Shown one piece after another: positions 10,734-22,700 of a stretch of 64,000 nt of DNA (position 1 is its first letter; every line of letters begins with the position of its first letter). Source of the DNA: Trichostrongylus colubriformis (taxonomy: Eukaryota; Nematoda; Chromadorea; Rhabditida; Trichostrongylidae); the NCBI GenBank assembly GCA_963978905.1, contig OZ022257.1:21411774-21475773 (forward strand). Direction: 5' to 3'. The notes under the pieces were generated by a model, which made no database searches, was not told where the DNA came from, and saw only the letters and a program-made list of their open reading frames with translations. The translations under genes were made by a program, and so were the position numbers.

Positions 10734-13700
10734 GTCAGTCTCATTCCTCAGTTGGTGTTGCCTTCAATAAAATACGTAAGATGGCTTCACTATAACCATT
10801 TGACAAAAATGGCCGAATCGCGTTCTACGCTCTTTTTTGCTACAATACCGTGCCGGCTGATGTGTATCCAGCTTCACGAAACCTGTGGATCTGACAATGA
10901 GCGTACTCAGATTCAATTTGAATTTCCCTCGACCAGCTTTCCTCGACATAAGTTCTTTCTTCCAAAATATGGTATGATTAAAGCAGTCATTGATAGGCGG
11001 CAACCTCGTAGATGCTGCATCGGAAATCCGCATCCATAAAAATTTTTTCCAAACAATCCGGTGCATTTGCATATGGGGAACTACGCGGCAGCTAGGAAAA
11101 TCACGCTTTCAGTAGATCATAGTAAGGGAGTCGTCACGAAAACAGTAGCATTACTTCGACAGATTGAGTTTTAGTAGCGTCACAAGTATATAAAGAACGC
11201 TCAAATTTACTGCGGAGAAGATAACGCGCTCCAATGCCATCGCTGCTTCGTTATTGCGATGGTATTCGGCGACCGTCATGGAGCGCACATAATGATTCTC
11301 AATTATTCTCTAGCTTTTCTGTCCTTCTTTTTTCATCATTCATCTCTGTCCAAAGCTTGTATGACTTTTGACCTTTCCTCTCTGTCATCCCTAGAACGGG
11401 CACATGTCCTATGGTCGGGAACGCATTCGTTTTATAATAGAATGCACGCATTGAATTCTGAGAAGAACTTAAAGGGTAAAATGTGACATTGCTCTCCCCA
11501 GTGTGGTCGCGTCGCGGCTTTCGTACTGGAGCATATTATCTCCTAGACGCGCTAATCTTCATGCCGCTAATCTGCTTTTAACTGGGAGTGGTAGTTTTCC
11601 TCGTTACCTTTCTATTTGCTGCTTATTGTAGTTTTATCTTTTCTCTAGAGTGTACTTTATCCACAACGTGCACTGTCTTTATAGTGTATTTTATGCAGGA
11701 TTTGCCACTTTTCTATGAAGATGCGAATTCAGTTTTCACTACTCCTTGCGTTGTTTTCATTAACTGCGCGTGCGCTATCGAAATGCTTTTCGAAGAGCTT
11801 TTAAGCTTTTATGTCTGGGGTCCTCTGAATGTTAAAACCTGTTATGTTGAGCGGTATTACTTTTCTCATATGCCCTCATATTGTTGTTGCTTTAATTCAA
11901 GTTAACGGAACTAGCATAGATTTCCAGCTTTTTCATAATGAAGCTGTAGAGTGTTTTGTGTGATATTTTTTGTGATATTTGTTGAATGATTTGATTTGTT
12001 GAACACGTTTCTTGATGAACAGTGGGGTCAAATAAAGTCGGGGAAGGGGGAGACGCAAAATTTCCACCCACGTCAGAGCTTCTTTCCTTCACTAGGTTCA
12101 GGCTAAAGCAGATGAAACCTATGCTCTGACAGATGCTTTTTCATGTGAGGGGAGGGAATATCAATTCCAGCCTAAGCCTAGGGAGGGAAAGGAGCTTCGA
12201 CGTTGACGCAAGGTTGCGTCTCCTCCCCCCCCCCCCCGACTTTATTTGACCAGAACAGTGTTGACTATAGCAATAATGGATGCTAGAGGATAATTCCGAA
12301 GACATTCCACCTCAAGCAGGACCACATGGCATGGAAGATTAGCGCGACTAGGGAGATAATATGCTCCAGTACGAAAGCCGCGACGCGACCGCACTGGGGA
12401 GAGCAATGTCACATTTTGCCGTTTAAGTTCTTCTTTGAATTCTGTTGAGTTCTTTGGTTAGGTTTTTCATTTGTCTTACTCTGCCACCGTTTTGACCACA
12501 TTTTTTTCCGATAGGCCTTGAATTTTCTCGGTGACTCGCACTGTCTGGGTAGAAAGCCATGGAAATACAGGAAAATGAAGGAGGCGATGGTTATGTGGAG
12601 GGCCTGTTTGGGGGGGGATGTATTGAAGAAAGCACGCGAAATGTGACGTAATAGCAGTGAAGCCCCCTTCTGTAGAAGGAACGTCAACACAGGGAGTTCA
12701 CAGTTTCCCCCTGGACGTTCACCGTAAACTGCGCTTCACTCTGTCTTGTAAACACTAACATTCATTTCTTGTGTGTATATTTGCGATTCTGAACGAACGA
12801 ATCGCAACTCCCATTGTGTAAAGTGCGATAGCTCCAACCATTGCAAAGATCAATCTTTCTACACTAATGGTGAAGAGCAAGCGAACGAACAAGGAAAAAA
12901 TCAAGACGAAAAAAACGTCGAGACACTCCGATGTAGCAGTTTCCGAATCAAAATCAAATGCACACGGATGAAAATGATAGTTCACAAAGTGCGATGCGAA
13001 GCAGTCTGGCTTTCTAAATGTCTTGCCAATAAGACAGTGTAGAAGACCCGAGTGGCCTCCCCTAAATACTCCGACCAGGGAAAGAACCTTCGTTATAGAG
13101 GGTGCATCAGAAGTGTGTGGGACTAAAATTAATGTTTTACGAAAAATCCACCAACTTCTGTAACACGTGGTTTCCACCGTTTAGGAGCACGCGATAACTT
13201 CAGAATGGTCTATCGTGCAATGCTTTGCAAGTGATTTTGCACAAAACTATAGGAACACTTTATAACAGATCTTTGTAAGGATCACGGACCGGTAGATTCC
13301 TCAGTTTCGAATCAGTTTTTGCATTCTCACCGCTTTTAGTTGTCAAGCTTGTGTTAGAGGTTAAGAATTTGGCGAATTGAGTGGGAAAGATTCCAGCGTT
13401 GGAGTATATCCTGATCTTCCTTTTATGTCTTTATTCTTCACATGGTTTTACTTCACATACTTCAACGATGACAGAAACGCTTGCTAAAATTCATATGCAC
13501 CTCTTGAGGTAACTAGCCTCCTGAGTCAGAAGCTGGTATGAATCCATATGCAGATGTTGAATATTCGAAAACATCCTAATAGGCTTTCAATGGTTTCACC
13601 AACATAAAGACTCGCTGGCGTGTATTCAGTTTCTGACGTTGATGGAAGTGCTACTGCCGTCTGTACTCGTGGCTCTCTTTGTATTTCTCAAACTGTTCCA

Positions 13701-16700
13701 AGGGCCATTGTTTATACCCTCAAGTAAGTCCAGTTTCACTTCAAAAATATTCTAACAAGTTTGTCATTAGTCCAAGTCCACGAATACTTAACTATGCACT
13801 CCTCTCTATCGAGAATATGAATAAGAGGCGCCGCTTGAGATCGGGACTCATCATAGAGAGAGTTGGGCCGAGCGCGGCTGCCTCTCCGGTAATCGGCGTA
13901 ATCGTGAACCCATTGGGTCGCCTAGTAATGCCTATAGTGATATGGCGACGAATAGAAGATCGATTCGTTCCACATTGGTGGACCCACACTTGGGAGCGAA
14001 CAGCAAGGAAATGAAACAGAAATCAGAAACTTGGAAATTTGCAGAAATGGTGCCTCCGTAGAAAAAATTGTGGTTGCTGTACTTGTATTATACCATGTTA
14101 GATACGAAATAAACTTGTAGTTAGGAGAGTTCAGCAGAAGTGCGAATCTCCAAATCTCTTTGAGACAGTGAGCAGTCTCAAAAGGTATAAAGGTATAAAG
14201 GAGCTTCGATAATCTGAATTCAAAGGGAGTGGGGACAATGAGCAGCCTGCACATAAGCGTTGACCGGCAAGACCCCACTAGTAGACATTGGTAATTCGCA
14301 AGTGTTTTCTTACTGTGCAGTAGTGGCCTTTTTCTCAGACAAAGGTGTCAATGCGCCCGGTGGACGGCGTTGGTGTACACACTTCGCCGGGAATGCCTAA
14401 GTGATGTGATGAAGTGTGTATGATATCAAAATTACCGTGAATATTTTCAGTCTGTGCTAAGCGGACTTCTTTTTACACCAAACCTCATATCAAAGAACAT
14501 AAAGCACGGTATGCGTATTCTTATGCTGGTTAGAGAGGAAGTGCGGTTGTGGGAGAAATGGCATACTGATTCGGTCCCTCGTAGGAGTGCGTTTATATAC
14601 GCAATTCTGATTCTGAGAAGCTTCGCGCTGCAAAACGTGGCTTTGTTATTGCAAGAGTGATAGGCTCACATTCCACACATCACTGCGCGAAGCCCAATGA
14701 GTAAGAATTGCGACACTATGGTCGCAAGACTGGCAACTGTATAGGTGGTGGGAGCACTGAGCACAAATGCGAAGATAATATCCCTAATCAATCCTGCGAC
14801 GCGCTCCTTTAGCTTGTGTTCATCAACTTTTATTTCATGCTCATTTTTTCATATCATGTTCAATTGGATCTATCTAATCCCTGCAAATGGTTATTGAAAT
14901 TAGGGTGATGACAGTGGATCATCAAATGAACAGCAGGAAAACACAAGTGAGGTGTAGGAGTGTAAGTGACGTGAGGAGATGAGGAGATACACGCGTGTAT
15001 AAAGAGAAAGTATATAGATATCCCTACTAGTATATATAAAACGCGTCGTCTGTCCAGCGATAGCCACTGATAAGGGCTGATAAGAAGCCTCGAGAGGTGA
15101 ATGGTGGAAAATTCATATCTCGAGTCGCCGCATAGCTGGGTCCCTAGATTTTTAAGGTGATGCATAGAGTGTGGTAAGGGGATATCAGTGGTGAGGGAGT
15201 GGAAGCGGTAGCAACTGATAAGGGCTTATAAAGAGCCTCGAAAGGTGAATGGCGAGAAATTGATAGTACGCGTCGCAGCAAAGCTGGGACTCCCAATTCC
15301 TGAAGTGGTATAAGGGCGTGATTGACTGGAGGAATTTTTTTCCCTTTTCCGTTTTTGCGAATTCCCCGTTCCCGAAACCGTTAGAGTGATGATACTGATA
15401 GATCGATATCGATCAAGCCCAAATAGCATGCTTCCAAGACGCGCGCAGTTGTGTGTGTCAGCCCAACTGGTATAATATAACTATAGAGGTATATTTATTC
15501 ACTGCTGGTAGTTGCTGCCACACATCTATTGTTCCGCACACCACCTTGGATAGAGTTGAGGCGAAGGGTCCAATGACGAGCCGTAATTAGAGATTTTCTA
15601 TAGAGTAAAAGGAAATTCGATAGGGACATAAGCTACAGGTATGTCGTGACAGACAGCATCAAAGTGGTCGTCAATGCAATCTAAAAAGCAGATTATATTA
15701 TAGAATACGGCAATGGCATTTTCACATTCAATCTTTACATCATCCTTTCTGGAGAGCAAGACAGAAATTTGAGGACTTATCTACATATGAATATAATCAA
15801 AATTAGTTGTCGTTATCGAGACAATAGTGTCGGACGAAGTGACTTCGTTACTCAAGGCTTCCAGAACAATACAGCAACAACTTTTTAATTCCAGTACTGT
15901 AACTGTTAAGTGTCGAGTGAAAATGCTACGATCATCCTTATATTCCTGTATCCAGCTGGTCATCACAGGACGATTGGACCAAACTATTTTTTTCGAGAAA
16001 AACCTGGGTCATAGGGTCACCTGAACTACCTTAATTTTTGCTTTTGTCGGTATTACACTCAGTTAATGCAGTTGATCGGGGTAAAGCTGACCTCTGCTTC
16101 TCATACCCATTTAATTAATTTCTCGCGGTGCGAGGTGCGAGGAAGTTATTAACTCTTTGGAGCGAAATGATGTACGTCATTAGTACCAATGTGTTCACAC
16201 AAGTCTCAAGTCCAGTCCATCGTAAATCGGTTCTTTCAACGTGTTCACAAATCCAGTCCATCGAAACATTGGTTCTTTCAACGTGTTCATAGACACGAGG
16301 GGAGGGGCGCCGTAGCTTCAGCATCCCTCTTTCCCCTCGCTTCTGATACTACAAACTCTCCCGAATCCTTCTGTGTGTAACTCGCTCACGTTACTATTCG
16401 TCCAAAGGAAAAATAAGGTAATCTTTATTCTCTGCGCCTTGATGCTTGACCGGTTGCAAAGAAATTTCGCAGAAATTTGAGGACTGGGGCCCAGACATTT
16501 GTTCCTTTTCCGTTGTAAAACAAACTCACGCCAACGGTGAACCAACTAGTCTGCTCTTCAGCTCTTCTTTGCAGAAGAAATGACAAGCAAGCCAAGATGA
16601 CCTCGAAAGTGTCATGCAAAATTTTTTTCGAGCGGAATACTTTAAAGTTCTACAGGAGGAGAATCGAACAGACCTGTGTGCTTTGACTCCGTGTTATGGA

Positions 16701-19700
16701 TAGCGATGGTGCATATCACGTGTATGAATGTAATCGTAAAATAAGAAAAGAGCAGGAAATCAAAATCAACTCAAGCGGTGCGAATCTTATGAACCAACCT
16801 AAAAATATATGTAAATAGCGCCCAATAATGTGCATCCAGATGCAAACACTATTGAAAACGCTGTAGTAAATGGTCCTGGTCCTGCACCATCCATCAACCT
16901 CACCGTTACTATTCGAGTATTATGAACTACCACAGTAGGCTGCGGAACTGATTCCTGCTCAACATCCGTCTACACGGGAATGATTTATATTTAGGCATCG
17001 CAGTGGCAGGCGGGCATAATAAATGATACAATGGGCCATTCACGACATCGTACTCGTTCGTAACAGCGGACTCGTTTAGCTCCTGGTTGGCCAGAAGTAA
17101 TAGAGTTGCCCCGTCCTGGTTCGAAACGGAAACACATCGAAGATGTTAGCGTTCAGGGATCTGAATCTGAATCGTCTTATGAGCATTTTAAACCGAATTC
17201 ATTGAAGGGTGGTGGTGTTGGAATGATACCATCTACAAAAACGGATGTGTATTCATGTCTGGGGCCCTGACTACCTTTGCGGCTAATTTTCTGCTGATGT
17301 TATCTCCTTGTACCACTCCATGGTTTGGGGTTGTAATGGTTGATACTTCTTGGTTATTCGTGAGTTTCTCAAGTATATGGAATATTGAAGGAAATGGGGC
17401 TGTGCGTGGACTCCCCTCCGCTGGTCTCTTTAGTGTCTTGGCTTCTTACTGTCCCTCAAACCAGGAGCAGAAGAATGTGGATGGATTCATAGTTGATCCT
17501 CGTTCCAGGTGTGTCAAACGGACATCGAAATGTTGCGAAATTTCCTATTTACCTTGCTTTCAGGCAGTACCAAATCCTCGAACTTTTGAATGCCTTTTCT
17601 TACCTGTTGGATAATGACAACATGACACTAGCTAAATCGAAAAATCTTTCACATCTGGCATATTCCTTCGAAGACACTCTGAGTAGGTTTTCAGTGCTTA
17701 TACGAGGCGATTCGACCTTTTTGCCCGTTCTTGAATTCTCATGGTTTTATAGAAAAAGAAGCTGAAATGGTCGGATGCAGTGGATCAGCTCTCAACCTAT
17801 CCGAATGGGTAAAACAATGTTCTCGCAGTTCTACAATGCGATTTCACTACTAGGTTTCTTATTGCCGACGACCATCAGAAGCTTAGGGTGATCACGAGTG
17901 GCAGGAAGTCCTGGTAAAAAATGAGCGAACGAAAATCATAAGAGTCTGCTGCGCAACTCCCACTGAACGGCCCGCACTATGCTACCATGATGGTCTTGCC
18001 ACGTGGTCTTAGTGCAACCGATTCAATGGCTGTGTTGGGTAGGGCGAGAACAACGGTTCAAACACTCCTTTGCCTACCTACAATCTGCTCACGTTTCCTG
18101 ACTAATCAACGCCTCTCGCAACGGATATTGCCCGCGAATCATCGCACGGTCATTATATAGTTTGAAGTGAATGACATAGAGAGAAGTTAATGGCGTTGGA
18201 CTTGTCCCAATAGAGGAAGTAATTCCTCACGATGGAGCGAGTCAAACTATGTATAGAATACTTTAATATAGTGCTGCTCCGGAGTCTCTTGATTATCTGA
18301 ATGTTCAACTATAACTGACTCCAAAATATTTATTCAACTCAACAAATTCATAAGACAAGTATTTATTCAACTCAACAAATTCAAAAGTCTCGAAAGGTTT
18401 TTGGAATAGTTTTGCAATTCGATGTCCAACACCTTCTTCAGCTCTGAAACAGTGGAAGTTACCTCAATTATATGATATGCGTTTTATGTCATGTATATCA
18501 TATAATTGAGCTACTTAGCTATAGGTATATCTATACAACGTATAACATATAACTGAGCTGACCTCCACAGCCAAGGAATATTCGAGACTTTTGAGAGGTC
18601 TTTTTAGTTTTTTTGAGTAAATATTAAGAGTTATGAATAGAATGTTCAATTTAGCCAAGAAGGTCATCAGCTTCTCGTCGAAAGTTTACAAAATTCCTTT
18701 TTCTCATCTCTAGGCAGGACTCCGGTTCTTTCAGGTCAGCATTCGCATGCTCAATTTTTAGTTGCCCATGGTTCGCACAGACACTATTCAATAGTGCATA
18801 ATCATGAAGTTGCAGTGCAGCTTTCCGTCAGAGATTTTCACGACATTTTCAAGAGTTTTGAAGTTCACTTCGCCAAAACCGATCGAGTAATCGAAGAAAT
18901 CGCTCACATCTCACAGACTACTTGCGGCGTACTGCAAGAAACAACTTGTCCTTCGGATTACACACGAGCGCTTCTTCTATAATAGAGCCTCAAACGTCAG
19001 TGTACGGCGTATTTTAATTGCTGAAATATTCCCTGTCGCAGTCTTTATAAGATCTGTATATCTATATCTGTGTTTTATAAAATATCAGCATCATCCGAGC
19101 AATACCCAGAGCCATGAATTTGATGATGTTCACTCCACATGAGGTTGTGAAGATGCAGAACAATGATTAATTTCACGTGAAACATATGTCTTTACACTTA
19201 GTGGTGGAAATGCTGTTCAGTGACATAATATTCCTTTCACTGCGAAAATTCTGATTTTTCGTTATCACTAGGCTCGGAAACAACGCTGCCTCATCGCCGG
19301 TTGGATGGCGCAGGCTGAGTGATCGCTGTTCGCACGCACTCGTGAAATGATGTTTCGTAGGGTTTCGAATCCCCTGCTGCATGCAAAGTTTGCGAACGTG
19401 TGGTTGTAATCAGTCGTGTGTTCCTGCGTCCTTTCGATCGGTTAGTAAGCAACACCGTATGCCAGTTCCTTTGGTTTGAAGGAACTGGCCTCCAGTCCCC
19501 TGAAAAAAAGGGGACTGAGGGATTACTGAATAAGAACGGTAAGCGTTTTGAAGGTTCGTATGCATTGATGTGATGTGATAATGCCGCGAGGCAGAGACCT
19601 CATCTGTGCAGAGCGCCGCAGAGTAGTTGAGAGGTCAGCAAGCGGTGTCGGAGCCGACAAGGCTGGAAAAGAATCGAGAACGGTGGTGAAAAATGGAAAC

Positions 19701-22700
19701 CAATATAGTAAGATAATTATCATATCAATGACGAGCATTTCTCCACTGAATGCAACGGTATAAGTTTTATGTGATTAATTATTGATCATCCATCTTCATA
19801 CTCTCATGTGGAATTAACATCGTTTTTTCATGATTCTGTGCAGTGTTTGAATGCCGCTATTATTTTACAACAGTATGGGATGTTTTTTTGAAGACTTCGT
19901 GTGATTCACGTTGCTCAGATCGTTATTTTGAGAGTGAGGGAGGGCAATATGAGCACTCAAAAAACGCTGTACACTGATGTCTGAGGCTTTACTATAGAAG
20001 AAACCCATGCATGTAATCCGGAGAACAAGTTGATTCCTTTAGCATGCTACAAGTAGCCTTAGAAAGATGAGGAATTCCTCTAATCACTCAATCGGTTTTG
20101 ACGAAACAAGCTTCAATACTTTTGAAAATGTCATAGAAAGCTATCCTGCAAGCTGTCCTGCAACTTTAATATAATCCTACTATATATAATTCGCTTAGTA
20201 TGTCTGTATGTGTGTGTGTGTTTGTCCGTCTGTCACGAAATTCCTATCTCGCGTCGCAGTAAAGCTGGGACCATGAATTTTACAAGTGATGTAGGGGATG
20301 GCAAGGGAACACTAATGGTGGTGGACCGAAAGTGATAGCAACTGATGAGGGCTGATAAAAAGCCTCGGAAGACAAATGTCGCCAAATCCTTTTCGCCTTT
20401 CGCGTTGATCCAAGAGGGCTGACACTCACAGATTTTAAGCAGGGTGAGCCGGGGACATTAATGGTGGGTGACCCGCATTGATAACGGTTGATAAGATTCG
20501 ATAAAGAGCGTAAAAAGGCTAGAGACGTCGAATCCGTTTCGCTTTTCGCATTGATCCTAGAGCGCTCATACTCACAAGTCTCTTGCGGAGTGGGACGGGG
20601 ACATTGACTGTGGATGATCCAGCTTGATAATGGTTGATAAGATTTGATAAGGAGCTCAAAAAGGCTTGAGTCGTCGAATCCGTCTAGCTTTTCGCGTTGA
20701 TCCGAGAGCGTTCATACTCACAGGTGTTTTGCGGAGTGGGACGGGGACTTTGATGTTGGGTGATCCACACTGATAACGGTTGATAAGATTCGATAATGAG
20801 CGTAAAACGGCCAGAGTCGTCTAATCAATTTCGCCTTTTGGGTTGATCCCAGGCGCAGGTATTCATGGGTGTTCTGAATGTTGGTACAGGGACATTAATG
20901 TTGGGGACTCGCACTGATAACGGTTGACAAGATTCGATAAGAAGCTTGAAGAGGTCAGAGTCGTCGGATCCTTTTCGCTTTGAGCATTGATCCTAAGGCG
21001 TTCATACTCTCAGGTGTTTTGCGGAGTGGGACGGGGACATTGATGATGAGTGATCCAGTTTGATAACGGCTGATAAGATTTGCAAAGGAGCATGAAGAGG
21101 CAAATGTCGTCAAATTCGTTTCGCACTTCGCTTCGATCTAAAAGCAATGACACTCATGGGTGTTCAGCAGGGTGGTCTTACTTGGTGGGTGATCCAAATT
21201 GATAATGGTTGATAAAATTTTATAAGGAGCATGAGTAGGCAAATGTAGTCAAATCCGTATCCCCTCCGCGTTAATCCCATAACTCTGAATTTTATAGCTG
21301 TTCAGGAGGGTGGGACGGGAACATCAATGGTGGGTGATCCAAATTGATGATGGTTGATAAGATTCGATAAGGAGCGTGAGAAGGGAAATGTCACCAAGGC
21401 CAGTTCGCTTTTGCGGCTATCAGTGGAATGTCCACACTCGCAGGTATTGTAGGGTACGCGGACCCACATTGTCCACACTCGCAGGTATTGTAGGGTATTG
21501 TAGGGTCAATGGTAATGTTGGGTACAGGGGCCTTACAATGGCTGATAAGAACCGTTAGGAATTGGATGGGATGAAATCCTTTACAACGCTTACTGCTACT
21601 ACATATACGACCGCTTCAGCAAAAGCGTCTGATGTTCAGTGGCATTGGGTGAAGATATTTTGTTCATCCTACTCTATATAATTGGCTTAGTATGTCTGTG
21701 TGTGTGTCCGTCTGTCTGTCACGAAATTCATATCTCGCGTCGCAGTAAAGCTGGGACGCTGAATTTTACAAATGATATAGGGGGTGATAGGGGGACCTAG
21801 GCGGTGGTGGACCGAAAGTGATAGCAGCTGATACGCACTGATAACGAGCCTATAAAGGCGAATGTCACCAAAGTCGTTTCGCCCTTCGGGTTGATCCCAG
21901 AACGCTGACACTCATAGGTGTTTTGCGGGATGGGACGGGAACATTAATGGTGTGTGACCCGCATCGATAACTGTTGATAAGATACGATAAGGAGCGTGAA
22001 ATGGCTAGAGTCGATGAATCCGTTTCGCCTTTCGGGTTGATCCCAGTACGCTGACACTCATAGGTGTTTTGCGGGATGGGGCGGGAACATTAATGGTGTG
22101 TGACCCGCATCGATAACTGTTGATAAGATACGATAAGGAGCGTGAAATGGCTAGAGTCGATGAATCCGTTTCGCCTTTCGGGTTGATCCCAGAACGCTGA
22201 CACTCATAGGTGTTTTGCGGGATGGGGCGGGAACATTAATGGTGTGTGACCCGCATTGATAAGTGTTGATAAGATACGATAAGAAGCGTGAAATGGCTAG
22301 AGTCGACGAATGCGTTTCGCATTTCAGGTTGGTCCCAGAACGCTGACACTCATAGGTGTTTTGCGGGATGGGGCGGGAACTTTTAGTGTTAGTGATTCAA
22401 AGTGATAATGGTTGATAAGGTTCGTTATGGAGTATGAGAAAACAAATGTCGTCAAATTTGTTTCGCCTTTCGCACTGATCCAAAAGCGCTGACAGTCATA
22501 GGTGTTTAGCAGGGTGGGACAGGGACATTAGTGGTGGGTGACCCGCACTGATAACGGTTGATGAGATACGATAATGAGCGTGAATGGCTGGAGTCGTCAA
22601 ATTCGTTTCGCTTTTCGCATTGATCCTAGGGCGCTAACACCATAGATGTTTAGCAGGGTGGGCCAGGAACTTCAATGGCGGGTGATCCAAATCGATAATG

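Noticed and set aside
12755..13177. 140-codon minus-strand frame with a hydrophobic stretch
   Set aside because: Opposite another open frame, no known domain, no splice or start support.
18701..18735. Tiny exon between CATCTCTAG and CAG|GTCAGC
   Set aside because: Would add seven residues in phase 1-1, but such a micro-exon cannot be supported without transcripts.
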